Assembly: GCF_003427025.1 (NCBI RefSeq)
Contig: NZ_QVAI01000021.1
Coordinates: 62,001-126,000, forward strand
Length of the DNA: 64,000 bases
Origin: Jiangella endophytica
Lineage (GTDB): Bacteria > Actinomycetota > Actinomycetes > Jiangellales > Jiangellaceae
Direction: 5' to 3'
Numbering within the stretch: position 1 is the stretch's first letter; each line of letters starts with the position of its first letter. Under the pieces are notes generated by a model that saw nothing but the letters and a program-made list of their open reading frames with translations, searched no databases and was not told the origin of the DNA. This document shows positions 16,852 to 26,800 of the stretch, one piece after another. The translations under genes were made by a program, and so were the position numbers.

Positions 16852-17289
16852 CTATCCACGCACCGCCGCGGTGGGGCGGAGCGAGCGGCGCAGCACGTGG
16901 TCGACGCTGAAGCGACCGGGCCCGGCGGCGGCCAGCAGCAGGCTGGCGGCGCCCAGCGTGAGCACCAGCTCCGCGCCGCCCTCGGCGACGAACATGCCGT
17001 TGCCGGCGTGCGCGAAGAGGTACGCGCCGAGCATGTCGACGGCCAGCAGCAGGCCGACGACGGGGGTGGCGGCGCCGAGGATCAGCGCCGCGCCGCCGAC
17101 CAGCTCGACCAGTGCCGCGAACCACGCCGACGCCGTGGCCAGCGGGACGTCCATCTGCTCGAAGCCGGCCGCGACGCCGTCGATGCCGGTGTCGGCCAGC
17201 TTCTGCCAGCCGTGCGCGACGAAGACGACGCCGATGCCGACGCGGGCGAGGAGGACGACGAGGTCACGGACGGGCGGCGGCACGGTCAT
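16852..17289 (-). CDS. DoxX-family membrane protein
   Basis: A 145-residue integral membrane protein with four predicted helices. The family features are the N-terminal [16 protein letters not shown], the second helix [18 protein letters not shown] and the loop [11 protein letters not shown]. DoxX-type proteins associate with redox or respiratory membrane complexes, but the role here is unknown. The frame extends to 17313, but the ATG at 17289 has AGGAG 6 bp upstream and is preferred. It is a single-gene unit divergent from the aldo/keto reductase, with an AT-rich 112-bp gap between them. Confidence 0.9.
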   Translation of the reverse strand: MTVPPPVRDLVVLLARVGIGVVFVAHGWQKLADTGIDGVAAGFEQMDVPLATASAWFAALVELVGGAALILGAATPVVGLLLAVDMLGAYLFAHAGNGMFVAEGGAELVLTLGAASLLLAAAGPGRFSVDHVLRRSLRPTAAVRG

Positions 17290-17401
17290 AGGACTCCTTG
17301 GTTGAGCGTTCACGTTTCAGTCGGCGTTGACCAAATCTTTCTGACGCGTCAACTATTAGCAAGGTGGACGGGGTTCCCTGCGGCCTCGATAGGGTCGGGT
17401 C

Positions 17402-18334
17402 ATGCGCTACCGCCAGCTGGGCGAGTCCGGGCTCACCGTCTCCGTCGTCGGCATCGGGTGCAACGCGTTCGGCCGGCGCATCGACGACACCGTCGCCACC
17501 GCCGTCGTGCACGCGGGGCTCGACCACGGCGTCACGCTGTTCGACACGTCCGACACCTACGGGCTGGGCGAGAGCGAGCGGATGCTCGGCGCCGCGCTGA
17601 CCGGCCGTCGCGACGACGTCGTCATCGCGACGAAGTTCGGCGGCGACATGCAGGGCGCCAACGGCGCCGACTGGGGCGTGCGCGGGTCGCGGCGCTACGT
17701 CCGGCGTGCGGTCGAGGCCAGCCTGCGCCGCCTCGGCACCGACTGGATCGACCTCTACCAGTTGCACTTCCCCGACCCCGTGACGCCGCTCGAGGAGACG
17801 CTGGCCGCCCTCGACGAGCTGGTCGCCGAGGGCAAGGTCCGCTACGTCGGCTCGTCCAACCTCGACGGCTGGCAGGTCACCGAGGCGTCCTGGATCGCCC
17901 GCACCGAGGGCCTGACGCCGTTCGTCAGCGCGCAGAACGAGTACTCGCTCTACGACCGGTCCGCCGAGGCCGAGCTGATCCCGGCCGCCGAGAACGCCGG
18001 CGTCGGCATCCTGCCGTACGGACCGCTCGCGTACGGCCTGCTCACCGGCAAGTACCGGCGCGGCGAGCCGGCGCCCGAGGGGTCGCGCCTGGACACCCCG
18101 GCCGGTGCCGAGCGGCTCGCGACGGCCGACTTCGGCCGCATCGAGGCGCTGCGGCGCTTCGCCGCCGAGCGCGGCCGGGGCCTCCTCGACGTCGCCATCG
18201 GCGGGCTGGCCGCCCAGCCCGCCGTCGGCTCCGTCATCGCCGGCGCGGTGTCCGCGGAGCAGGTCGCGGCCAACGTCGCCGCCGGTGCCTGGGAACCCGC
18301 CCTCGACGACCTCGCCGCCCTCGACACCCTCTGA
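17402..18334 (+). CDS. Aldo/keto reductase
   Basis: A 310-residue NADPH-dependent oxidoreductase of the (beta/alpha)8 AKR superfamily. The catalytic tetrad is present: Asp and Tyr in [13 protein letters not shown], Lys in VIATKFGG and His in [10 protein letters not shown]. The cofactor-binding end shows [10 protein letters not shown] and, late, [10 protein letters not shown]. There is no export signal. The ATG at 17402 follows a GGTC-rich leader. The substrate is unknown; it is not in an obvious operon. Its TGA lies inside the left arm of the inverted repeat at 18328-18516, shared with metE. Confidence 0.93.
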   Translation: MRYRQLGESGLTVSVVGIGCNAFGRRIDDTVATAVVHAGLDHGVTLFDTSDTYGLGESERMLGAALTGRRDDVVIATKFGGDMQGANGADWGVRGSRRYVRRAVEASLRRLGTDWIDLYQLHFPDPVTPLEETLAALDELVAEGKVRYVGSSNLDGWQVTEASWIARTEGLTPFVSAQNEYSLYDRSAEAELIPAAENAGVGILPYGPLAYGLLTGKYRRGEPAPEGSRLDTPAGAERLATADFGRIEALRRFAAERGRGLLDVAIGGLAAQPAVGSVIAGAVSAEQVAANVAAGAWEPALDDLAALDTL

Positions 18335-18516
18335 ATGATCACGTTAAGCAGGGGTCTTCCCGCTTGCCCAGGCATGCATTCCTGGGGAAGCGGGAAGACG
18401 CCTGCCGACGGACGGGCGAGCGCTTTCCGCACGTCGACCCAGGCGATCTCACGCTTCAGTAGGAATGCATGCCTGGTGGAGCGTGAACACACCCACTTAA
18501 CGTGATCATTCAGAGG
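18328..18516. repeat. 189-bp element with perfect 21-bp terminal inverted repeats spanning both stop codons
   Basis: The left end (18328-18348, containing TGAATGATCACGTTAAG) and the right end (18496-18516) are perfect complements over 21 bp. The aldo/keto reductase TGA (18332-18334) and the metE TGA (minus strand, 18506-18508) both lie in these arms, in different frames. Two internal hairpins at 18354-18399 and 18449-18486 carry the GCATGC core of the dispersed repeat family. It looks like a bidirectional terminator or an inserted small inverted-repeat element. Confidence 0.8.
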
Positions 18517-20782
18517 CGGGGCGGACTCGCGCGGCCGCCGCGACCAAGGCGGTCAGTGCGGGCTCGACCTGCTCGTACGTCCGCGTCTTCAGCCCGCAGT
18601 CGGGGTTGACCCAGAGCCGATCGCCGGGGATGGCGTCCAGCGCCCGCCGCAGCAGCGCCTCGGCCTCGTCGGCGTCCGGCACCCGCGGTGAGTGGATGTC
18701 GTAGACGCCGGGACCGATGCCGCGGCCGAACCCGGACGCGGCGACGTCGGGCACGATCGACATCCGCGACCGCGCCGCCTCGATGCTGGTGACGTCGGCA
18801 TCGAGCCCGTCGATCGCGGCCACGACGTCGCCGAACTCGGAGTAGCACAGGTGCGTGTGCACCTGCGTCGCGTCGGCCACGCCGGACGTCGCCAGCCGGA
18901 AGGCCGTCACCGACCAGTCCAGATACGCCGGCCTGTCGGCGCCGCGCAACGGCAGCAGCTCGCGCAGCGCCGGCTCGTCCACCTGCACGATGCCGATGCC
19001 GGCCGACTCCAGGTCGGCGGTCTCGTCGCGGATGGCCAGCGCCACCTGCCGGGCAGTGTCGCCGAGCGGCTGGTCGTCGCGGACGAACGACCAGGCGAGG
19101 ATCGTGACGGGCCCGGTCAGCATGCCCTTCACCGGCCGGTCGGTGAGCGACTGCGCGTATGTGACCCACTCGACGGTGATCGGCGCGGGCCGCGACACGT
19201 CGCCGTAGAGGATCGGCGGACGGACGCAGCGCGAGCCGTACGACTGCACCCAGCCCAGTTCGGTCGTGACGAACCCGGCGAGGTGCTCGGCGAAGTACTG
19301 CACCATGTCGTTGCGCTCCGGCTCGCCGTGCACGAGGACGTCGAGGCCGAGCCGCTCCTGCAGCCCGATCACCCGCTCGATCTCGGCGCGCATGCGGGCG
19401 GTGTACGCCGCGCGATCCAGACGGCCGGCCCGGAACGCCGCGCGCGCCCGCCGGAGGTCGCCGGTCTGCGGGAACGAGCCGATCGTCGTGGTCGGCAGCG
19501 GCGGCAGGCCGAGCCGGTCGCGTTGTGCCGCGGACCGTTCGCTGTACGGCCCGCGCCGGGCGTCGTCCGGGGTGAGCCGGGCGAGCCGTGAGCGGACGCC
19601 GTCGTCGACGACGCGCGGGGCGGCGGCGCGGTTGGCCAGGGCGGCCCGGGCCTGCTCGAACGCCGCGGACCGGTCCTCGCCGCGCAGGGCGGCGGCCAGC
19701 GTCACCACCTCGGCGACCTTCTGGTCGGCGAAGGCCAGCCAGGACCGCAGCTGCGGGTCCAGCGCGGTCTCGGCGTCGAGGTCGTACGGGACGTGCAGCA
19801 GCGAGCAGGAGGTCCCGACGGTGACGGCGCCGGCCCGCGCCCGGACGGCGCGCAGCGTCGCCAGCGCCGCGTCGAGGTCGGTGCGCCAGACGTTGCGGCC
19901 GTCGACGACCCCGGCGACGACGGTCTTGCCCGCCAGTCCGGGCACGTCGCCGTCGGGCAGCGAGCCGGCCACCAGGTCCAGCCCGATCGCCTCCACCGGC
20001 GACGCGGCCAGCACCGGCAGCGCGTCGCCGAGCGAGCCGAAGTACGACTGCACCAGGATCGCCGGCCGCTCCGGCAGCGCGCCGAGCCGCTCGTACACCC
20101 GGCGCAGCGCGTCCATTTCGCCGGCGGTCCGGTCGGCGGCGTAGGCCGGCTCGTCCAGCTGCACCCACGCGACCCCCTCGGCGGCGAGCGTCGTCAGCAG
20201 CAGCGCGTAGACGGCGACGAGGTCGTCCAGCCGGTCGAGCGGCGCGAACCCGGACGGCGCGCCGTCCGCCGCCTTCGACAGCAGCAGCAGGCTGGCCGGC
20301 CCGAGCAGCACCGGCCGGGTCTCGATGCCCAATGCCAGCGCCTCGCGGAACTCGCTCACCGGTTTGGCCGGGTCGAGGTGGAGGCGCGTCGCCGGCCCGA
20401 TCTCCGGGACCAGGTAGTGGTAGTTGGTGTCGAACCACTTGGTCAGCTCGAGCGGCGCCACACGGCCGGTGCCGCGGGCCATCGCGAAGTACGCGTCGAG
20501 GCCGTCCAGGCCGAGCGACGCGAACCGCGGCGGCACGGCGCCGGCCAGCACGACGGCGTCGAGCACCTGGTCGTACAGCGAGAACGTGTTCGACGGGACG
20601 GCGTCCAGGCCGAGCTCGGCGAGCCGGCGCCAGGTCCGCTCGCGCTCGGTGCGCGCGGCGGCGTCCAGTTCGCCGCGGCCGGACTCTCCGGCCCAGTACG
20701 TCTCCAGGGCGCGCTTGAGTTCCCGGTCCCGGCCGATGCGCGGGTAGCCGGGCACGGTGGCGAGAGGCGTGGTGCGGGGCAT
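18506..20782 (-). CDS. metE: Cobalamin-independent methionine synthase
   Basis: A 758-residue zinc enzyme that transfers a methyl group from 5-methyltetrahydropteroyl-triglutamate to homocysteine. Both halves are present: the N-terminal [16 protein letters not shown] to [15 protein letters not shown], and the catalytic C-terminal barrel [11 protein letters not shown]. Zinc ligands are visible as His and Cys in [10 protein letters not shown] (around 645) and Cys729 in NPDCGLKTR. The ATG at 20782 has GAGGAG upstream. It is transcribed away from a cobalt/nickel importer. A promoter-like pair lies at 20921-20948. I looked for a cobalamin riboswitch in its leader and did not find the conserved core. 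Confidence 0.97.
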   Translation of the reverse strand: MPRTTPLATVPGYPRIGRDRELKRALETYWAGESGRGELDAAARTERERTWRRLAELGLDAVPSNTFSLYDQVLDAVVLAGAVPPRFASLGLDGLDAYFAMARGTGRVAPLELTKWFDTNYHYLVPEIGPATRLHLDPAKPVSEFREALALGIETRPVLLGPASLLLLSKAADGAPSGFAPLDRLDDLVAVYALLLTTLAAEGVAWVQLDEPAYAADRTAGEMDALRRVYERLGALPERPAILVQSYFGSLGDALPVLAASPVEAIGLDLVAGSLPDGDVPGLAGKTVVAGVVDGRNVWRTDLDAALATLRAVRARAGAVTVGTSCSLLHVPYDLDAETALDPQLRSWLAFADQKVAEVVTLAAALRGEDRSAAFEQARAALANRAAAPRVVDDGVRSRLARLTPDDARRGPYSERSAAQRDRLGLPPLPTTTIGSFPQTGDLRRARAAFRAGRLDRAAYTARMRAEIERVIGLQERLGLDVLVHGEPERNDMVQYFAEHLAGFVTTELGWVQSYGSRCVRPPILYGDVSRPAPITVEWVTYAQSLTDRPVKGMLTGPVTILAWSFVRDDQPLGDTARQVALAIRDETADLESAGIGIVQVDEPALRELLPLRGADRPAYLDWSVTAFRLATSGVADATQVHTHLCYSEFGDVVAAIDGLDADVTSIEAARSRMSIVPDVAASGFGRGIGPGVYDIHSPRVPDADEAEALLRRALDAIPGDRLWVNPDCGLKTRTYEQVEPALTALVAAAARVRPASE

Positions 20783-20920
20783 GATCAGGTGTCTCCTCGG
20801 GAGCGCGGACAGCGTTCGCCGGGGGCCGGCCGCCGGTCGACGTCAACCGCGCCGGGGGCCTCTTGCGTCGGCCGGATCGCACCCATCAGGTGCGCGCCGG
20901 TCGAACCACCAGTGCTGGCG

Positions 20921-20964
20921 ATCCTAGGAGCTCGCTGCGCGACCGCAAGATGACGTCCCGTCAT
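20921..20964 (-). promoter_or_regulatory. Predicted metE promoter with adjacent palindrome
   Basis: On the minus strand, TTGCGG (20943-20948) and TAGGAT (20921-20926) are separated by 16 bp, close to a vegetative promoter. Directly upstream, ATGACG-TCC-CGTCAT (20950-20964) is a perfect palindrome and a possible operator. The predicted leader to the ATG is about 130 nt and includes the hairpin CGCACC-TGATG-GGTGCG. Confidence 0.55.
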
Positions 20965-21014
20965 ACGGACCATTGCGTCTCATTATTCGGGAAGTGAACG
21001 GCGTTGCCGTGCCC

Positions 21015-21043
21015 TTGCGATACGTGCGACTTTGTCGCATCAT
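21015..21043 (+). promoter_or_regulatory. Predicted cbiM promoter with operator-like palindrome in the spacer
   Basis: TTGCGA (21015-21020) and CATCAT (21038-21043) are 17 bp apart. The spacer contains the perfect inverted repeat TGCGAC-TTT-GTCGCA (21025-21039), which also covers the first two bases of the -10 box. That is the classic position for a metal- or effector-dependent repressor. Confidence 0.5.
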
Positions 21044-21140
21044 TCAGAGGGCAAGGGAATCCGCGCTTGTCGTGGCTGTTCAGATACAGAATCTCGATCT
21101 GTCATCGGACATTTCGCTCCCGTTCACGAGGAGGACATCC

Positions 21141-22175
21141 ATGCACGTCCCCGACGGGTTCCTGAACGCCCCCACCTCGGTCGCGACGGGCGCCGTCGCG
21201 GCCGCCGGGGTCGCCGTGGCGCTGCGCAAGGCGCAGAACGAGCTGGACGAGCGGACCGCTCCGCTGGCCGGCCTCACGGCGGCGTTCGTGTTCGCGGTGC
21301 AGATGCTGAACTTCCCGGTCGGCATCGGCACCAGCGGCCACCTGATGGGCGGGGCGCTCGCGGCCGTGCTGGTCGGCCCGTGGACGGCGGTGCTGTGTCT
21401 CTCGGTGGTGCTGCTCGTGCAGGGGCTGTTGTTCGCCGACGGCGGGCTGACCGCGCTCGGCACCAACATCTCGCTCATCGGCATCACGACGGTGGTCGCC
21501 GGCTGGGTCGTGACGCGCACGGTGCTCGCGGTGCTGCCGAAGCGGCCGGCGTCGGTGGTGCCGGCGTCGGCCATCGGCGCGCTGGTGTCGGTCCCGGTCG
21601 CGGCGCTGGTCTTCGTGCTGCTGTTCTCCGTCGGCGGCGAGGCGTCGCTGTCGATCGGCGCGCTGACGGCGAGCATGCTCGGCTGGCACACGCTGATCGG
21701 CATCGGCGAGGCGGTCATCACCGGGCTGACGGTGAGCGCCGTCGTCGCCGTCCGGCCCGACCTCGTCTACGCCGCTCGCGGGCTGCGGGCACCGCTGCAG
21801 CTGCGCCGGCCCGACGGCACGCTGGTGCCGGCTGACGCCCCGGCGCCCGCACTCGCGGCGCGGGGGAGCGCGAAGCCACTGCTCATCGGCGGCGGTCTGG
21901 TCGCGCTGGCACTGGCCGGCATCGTGAGCTTCTTCGCCAGCAGCGACCCCGACGGCCTCGAGTACGTCGCCGAGGGCGAGGGCTTCCTCGCGACCGCCCG
22001 CGACCACGCCTTCGGCGGCTTCGCGCTGGCCGACTACGGCGAGGTCGGCGGCATCCCGGTCGGTGTGGCCGGCGTCCTCGGCGTCGCGGTGGTCGTAGCC
22101 GTCGGAGTGGTGCTGTTCCGGGTGCTCGGCGGGCGGTCCGCGGCGCCTGCGCGGCAGGAGGAGGCCGTCCGGTGA
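21141..22175 (+). CDS. cbiM: Cobalt/nickel ECF transporter substrate-binding component, CbiM-CbiN fusion
   Basis: A 344-residue membrane protein. The frame is open from 20973, but the ATG at 21141, preceded by GAGGAGG, starts with MHVPDGFLN; the free Met-His terminus is the metal ligand of CbiM, so this start is decisive. The first part is a seven-helix CbiM domain (NFPVGIGTSGHLMGG, GLTALGTNISLIG). After a linker near 240 comes a two-helix CbiN-like/PDGLE module with SSDPDGLEYVAE. It forms the S-component with CbiQ and CbiO for Co2+ or Ni2+ uptake. The metal cannot be told from sequence; the metE neighbour favours cobalt. Confidence 0.93.
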   Translation: MHVPDGFLNAPTSVATGAVAAAGVAVALRKAQNELDERTAPLAGLTAAFVFAVQMLNFPVGIGTSGHLMGGALAAVLVGPWTAVLCLSVVLLVQGLLFADGGLTALGTNISLIGITTVVAGWVVTRTVLAVLPKRPASVVPASAIGALVSVPVAALVFVLLFSVGGEASLSIGALTASMLGWHTLIGIGEAVITGLTVSAVVAVRPDLVYAARGLRAPLQLRRPDGTLVPADAPAPALAARGSAKPLLIGGGLVALALAGIVSFFASSDPDGLEYVAEGEGFLATARDHAFGGFALADYGEVGGIPVGVAGVLGVAVVVAVGVVLFRVLGGRSAAPARQEEAVR

Positions 22176-22933
22176 GCGGCGGCCACGGGCACTCGCTGTA
22201 CCGGCCGGGCGACTCGCCTGCACATCGGCTGCCGGCACACGTCAAGCTGCTCGCTCTGCTGACGTTCGTGCTGGTCGTGGTGGCGACGCCGCGCGAGCAG
22301 TACTGGGCGTTCGGGGCCTACGCCGTGCTGCTGGGCGTCGTCGCCGCGGTGGCGCGGGTGCCGGCCGGGGTGATCGTCCGGCGCATGGTGGTCGAGCTGC
22401 CGTTCGTGGTGTTCGCGCTGCTGCTGCCGATCGTGTCGCAGGGCCCTCGGGTCGACGTACTGGGGCTGTCGCTGAGCGAGCACGGGCTGCTGACCGGCTG
22501 GAACATCCTGGCCAAGGGCTCGCTGGGCGTCGTCGCCTCGATCCTGCTGGCGGCGACGACGGACGTCCGCGCGCTGCTGGCAGGCCTGCAGCGGCTGCGG
22601 GTGCCGGACCGGCTCGTCGAGATCGCGTCGTTCATGATCCGCTACGCCGACGTCGTCACCGGCGACATGCGGCGCATGCGCATCGCCCGCGAGTCGCGCG
22701 GCTTCGAGGCCCGGCACCTCGGGCACGCCCGGGTGGTCGCGCAGGGCGCCGGCGCGCTCTTCGTCCGGTCCTATGAGCGGGGTGAGCGAGTGCATCTGGC
22801 CATGCTGTCGCGCGGGTACGCCGGCGCGATGCCGCTGACCTCCACCGCTGACGTCAGTCGCGCCGACTGGCTGCGCGGGGCCGCGCTGCCGCTGGCCGCG
22901 GCCGTCGTCGCGTTGACGGCGGTGCTGACATGA
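22172..22933 (+). CDS. cbiQ: Cobalt/nickel ECF transporter transmembrane component CbiQ
   Basis: A 253-residue T-component with five to six predicted helices. The coupling motif pair is visible: MRRMRIARESRGF and RGERVHLAMLSRGYAG, each with the family Ala-Arg-Gly signature that contacts the ATPase. The N-terminal GGHGHSLYRPGDSPAHRLPAHVK is His-rich. Its GTG at 22172 overlaps the cbiM stop and its stop overlaps the cbiO ATG, so the three proteins are translationally coupled. It links metal capture by CbiM to ATP hydrolysis by CbiO. Confidence 0.94.
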   Translation: MSGGHGHSLYRPGDSPAHRLPAHVKLLALLTFVLVVVATPREQYWAFGAYAVLLGVVAAVARVPAGVIVRRMVVELPFVVFALLLPIVSQGPRVDVLGLSLSEHGLLTGWNILAKGSLGVVASILLAATTDVRALLAGLQRLRVPDRLVEIASFMIRYADVVTGDMRRMRIARESRGFEARHLGHARVVAQGAGALFVRSYERGERVHLAMLSRGYAGAMPLTSTADVSRADWLRGAALPLAAAVVALTAVLT

Positions 22934-23700
22934 CCGCGGCGGGCGACGCGTCGCTCGAGGTCGGCGGGCTGGCCTTCGCCTACGCCGACGGCCACCAGGC
23001 GCTGTTCGGCGTCGACCTCACCGTGGCCCGGGGCGAGCGGGTCGCGCTGCTCGGGCCCAACGGCGCCGGCAAGACCACCCTGGTGCTGCACCTCAACGGC
23101 ATCCTGTCCGGCGGCGTCGGGACGGTCCGCGTCGGCGGGCTGGAGGTGCGGCCGGGCGACCGCGAGACGCTGCGCGAGATCCGCCGCCGGGTCGGCATCG
23201 TCTTCCAGGACCCCGACGACCAGCTGTTCATGCCGACGGTGCGCGACGACGTCGCCTTCGGCCCGGCGAACCTCGGCCTGCGCGGCGCCGAACTCGACCA
23301 GCGGGTCGACGAGGCGCTCGCGCTGGTCGGTATGGGCGACGTCGCCGATCGGCCACCGCACCACCTGTCCTTCGGCCAGCGCCGCCGGGTCGCCGTCGCG
23401 ACGGTGCTGGCGATGCGGCCGGAGATCCTGGTGCTGGACGAGCCCACGAGCAACCTCGACCCCGCCAGCCGGCGCGAGCTGTACGAGATCCTCGACGCGC
23501 TCGACGTCACCCAGCTCGTCGTCACGCACGACCTGCCGTTCGCGCTGCAGCTGTGCCCGCGCTCGGTCGTGCTGTCCGGCGGCACGGTGGTGGCCGACGG
23601 CCCGACTGCGGACGTGCTGGCCGACGAGGCCCTGCTGGCCGCGCACCGGCTGGAGTTGCCGTACGGCTTCGACCCACGGTCGGTCGCCCCGCGCCGCTGA
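22930..23700 (+). CDS. cbiO: Cobalt/nickel ECF transporter ATPase CbiO
   Basis: A 256-residue ABC ATPase. Walker A is GPNGAGKTT (residues 42-50), the Q-loop FQDPDDQLF is the form typical of ECF ATPases, the signature is LSFGQRRRVA, Walker B LVLDEPTSNLD, and the switch His follows in VVTHDLPF. Only one ATPase is encoded, so it should act as a homodimer, unlike the EcfA1/A2 heterodimers of vitamin transporters. It is the last gene of the cbiMQO operon. A palindrome 41 bp downstream probably ends transcription. Confidence 0.95.
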   Translation: MTAAGDASLEVGGLAFAYADGHQALFGVDLTVARGERVALLGPNGAGKTTLVLHLNGILSGGVGTVRVGGLEVRPGDRETLREIRRRVGIVFQDPDDQLFMPTVRDDVAFGPANLGLRGAELDQRVDEALALVGMGDVADRPPHHLSFGQRRRVAVATVLAMRPEILVLDEPTSNLDPASRRELYEILDALDVTQLVVTHDLPFALQLCPRSVVLSGGTVVADGPTADVLADEALLAAHRLELPYGFDPRSVAPRR

Positions 23701-23740
23701 CCGCCTGCCCCGGCCGTCCGCCGCCCCCGCTCCAGCCTGA

Positions 23741-23812
23741 GTTGATCTTGGAGTTGTTCGGCGACCGTGGGGTGATATGTCCGATAGATGGCCGAAGAAC
23801 TCCAAGATCAAC
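23741..23812. terminator. TTGATC-capped palindrome at the cbiO/hrpA junction
   Basis: Arms of 22 bp (23741-23762 and 23791-23812; one mismatch) begin GTTGATCTTGGAG and enclose a 28-nt loop. The hrpA stop (TGA on the minus strand, 23808-23810) lies in the right arm; cbiO ends 40 bp before the left arm. A bidirectional terminator is likely. Confidence 0.85.
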
Positions 23813-26800
23813 GTGGCGGGGCGAGGGCGTCGATGGCTTTGAGCAGCCGCTTCTCCGACACTGGCTGCGCCGTGCCGAGCTCTTGGGCGAACAGGCTGAC
23901 GCGCAGCTCCTCGATCAGCCAGCGGACGGCCTCGTGCTCGGCGGTCGGCCCGTGGCCGGGCGGGAGGACGGCCAGGGCGGCGTCGTACTCGTCGGTGATC
24001 CGGCGGACGGTGTCCATGTGCTGGTGGTCGCGCTGCGGGCTGGTCGGCAGCTTCTCGAGCCGCCGTTCGATCGCCCGCAGGTAGCGCAGCAGGTCCGGCA
24101 GCCGCTTGCGGCCGGTCGACGTGACGAAGCCGCGCGGCATCAGGCGGGCGAGGTGGTCGCGAGCGTCGACCAGCGACGCCGTCAGGGCCAGGCTGGTGGT
24201 GCTCTTCAGCGCGGCCGCGACCCGGTGCGCCACCTCGAGCACCTTCTCGACCTCGGCGACGACCTCGAACACGGTCTCGATGAGGTCGGTGCGGACCCGC
24301 TCGCGTAGCGCCGCGAACGCCGCCTCGTCCCACGCCGGGCCGCCGGCCTCGCCGATCAGCCAGTCGACGGACGCAGCGGCGACGTCGTCCAGCAGGCCGG
24401 CGACCGAGCCGTCGGGGTTCTGGCTGAGCACCAGCTTCGACCGGTTGCCGAGGTGGCGCTGCACGAACGCCGTCGGGGACGGGACGCTGAGCAGCAGCAG
24501 CCGCCGGTTGCCGGTCCACATGGCGCGGGCCTGGTCGGCCTGGGTCGGCAGCACACGCAGGGCCACGTCGGCGCCGTCGTCGACCAAGGCCGGATAGCCG
24601 GTGACGACGTGGCCGGAACGGCGCTGCTCGAACGTGCGCGGCACCTCGCCACCCGGCCACTGCGTCAGACCGGTGCGCTCGATGCTGCTGGCCGCCGCCG
24701 CCATGGTCGTGCGCAGCTCCTGCTTCAGCCGCACCTTCAGGGCGTCGAGGTCCTTGCCCTCGGCGGCGAGCTTCCCCTTCTCGTCCAGGACACGGAAGGT
24801 CATGCGCAGGTGGTCGGGCACCTTGCTCAGGTCGAAGTCCGACGGCGCCACCGGCACCGCCCGCAGCCGGTGCAGCACCCGGGCGAGCGCGTCGGCGAAC
24901 GGCTGGTCCGACGGCACCGGCGGCAACTGCGCGAGCGCCTCGCGCGCGGTGTCCGGCGCCGGCACGAAGGAGCGGCGCAGCGCCTTCGGCAGCGCTTTGA
25001 TCAGCGCCGTCACGAGCTCCGGCCGCAGACCGGGGACCTGCCAGTCGAAGCCGCCGGGCTCGACCTGGTTGAGCACCTCGATAGGGATGTGCACCGTGAC
25101 GCCGTCGGCGCTGGACCCGGGCTCGAACTGGTAGGTCAGCCGCAGGTCGAGACCGTCGGCCGGCCAGCTGTCGGGGTAGTCGGCCTGCGTGACGGCGCCG
25201 GCGGCGTCGGTGGTCAGCAGGTCGGTGTCGAAGGTCAGCAGGCCGGGGCGCTCGTGCTGCGCCTTCTTCCACCAGCTGTCGAAGTGCCGGCCGGAGACGA
25301 TGTCGGCCGGCAGCCGCTGGTCGTAGAACTCGAACAGCGTCTCGTCGTCGACGACGATGTCGCGGCGGCGGGCGCGGTGCTCCAGCTCCTCGACGTCCTC
25401 GAGCAGCTCGCGGTTCTCGTGGAAGAACCGGTGGTGCGTCGTCCAGTCGCCCTCGACCAGCGCGTGCCGGATGAACAGCTCGCGGCTGAGCTCGGGGTCG
25501 ACGCGGGAGTACTGCACCTTGCGCCGCGGCACGATGACGACGCCGTAGAGCATGACCTTCTCGTAGCCGACGACGGCGCCGGCCTTGCGCTCCCAGTGCG
25601 GTTCGCTGTACGTCCGCTTCACCAGGTGCTCGGCCAGCGGCTCGGCCCACGCGGGGTCGATGCGGGCGTTGACCCTGGCCCACAGCCGCGACGTCTCGAC
25701 CAGCTCGGCCGACATCACCCAGCGGGGCGGCTTCTTGAACAGCGCCGACCCGGGGAACACGGCGAACTTCGCGCCGCGGGCGCCCTGGTACTCGTTGCCC
25801 GCCTCGTCCTTGACGCCGATGTGCGAGAGCAGGCCGGACAGCAGCGACTGGTGGATGTGATCGGCAGTGCCGTCGGCAGTGTTGAGCGTGACGCCGAGCG
25901 GCTTCACCAGCTGGCGCAGCTGCGACTCGAGGTCCTGCCACTCGCGGATGCGCAGGAAGTTGAGGTGCTCGGTGCGGCAGAGGCGCCGGAATGCGCTGGA
26001 GGAGAGCTCCTGCTGCTTCTCCTTCACGTAGCGCCACAGGTTGAGGAACGCCAGGAAGTCCGACGTCGGATCGGCGAAGCGTGCGTGGAATGCGTCGGCG
26101 ACCTCGCGCTGCTCGGTCGGGCGTTCGCGCGGGTCCTGGATGGTCAGCCCGGCGGCGATGACCAGCACCTCGCGGACGCAGCCGTTGCGGTCGGCCTCGA
26201 GGATCATCCGGCCCAGCCGGGGGTCGATCGGCAGCTGCGACAGTGATCGGCCGACGGCGGTGAGCCGGCTCTTGTCGTCGCGCGCGGCGGGGTCGAGCGC
26301 GCCCAGCTCGACCAGCAGGGTGACGCCGTCGGCGATGCTGCGGCGGTCGGGCGGGTCGATGAACGGGAACGCCGCGACGTCGCCCAGGCCGAGCGCCGTC
26401 ATCTGCAGGATCACCGACGCGAGGTTCGTGCGCAGGATCTCCGGCTCGGTGAACGCCGGCCGCGCCTCGAAGTCGTCCTCCGAGTACAGCCGGATGCAGA
26501 TGCCGTCGGACAATCGGCCGCAGCGACCGGCCCGCTGCCGCGCGGACGCCTGCGACACCGGCTCGATCGGCAGCCGCTGCACCTTGGTGCGGTTGCTATA
26601 GCGGGAGATGCGCGCGGTGCCGGGGTCGACGACGTAGCGGATGCCCGGCACCGTCAGCGATGTCTCGGCGACGTTCGTGGCCAGCACGATGCGACGGCCG
26701 GTGTGCGGCTGGAACACCCGGTGCTGCTCGGCGGCGGACAGCCGGGCGTACAGCGGCAGCACCTCGAGCGTGCCCTGCGGCGCCGACGCGTACCGCTTGC

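Noticed and set aside
15257-17305. Plus-strand 682-codon frame over LacI and the DoxX gene
   Set aside because: Out-of-frame reading of the LacI gene and antisense of DoxX; no recognisable domain.
20783-20960. Cobalamin or SAM riboswitch in the metE leader
   Set aside because: I looked for the B12-box core and the SAM-family cores on the minus strand and did not find them. Only a simple hairpin is visible, so no riboswitch is called.
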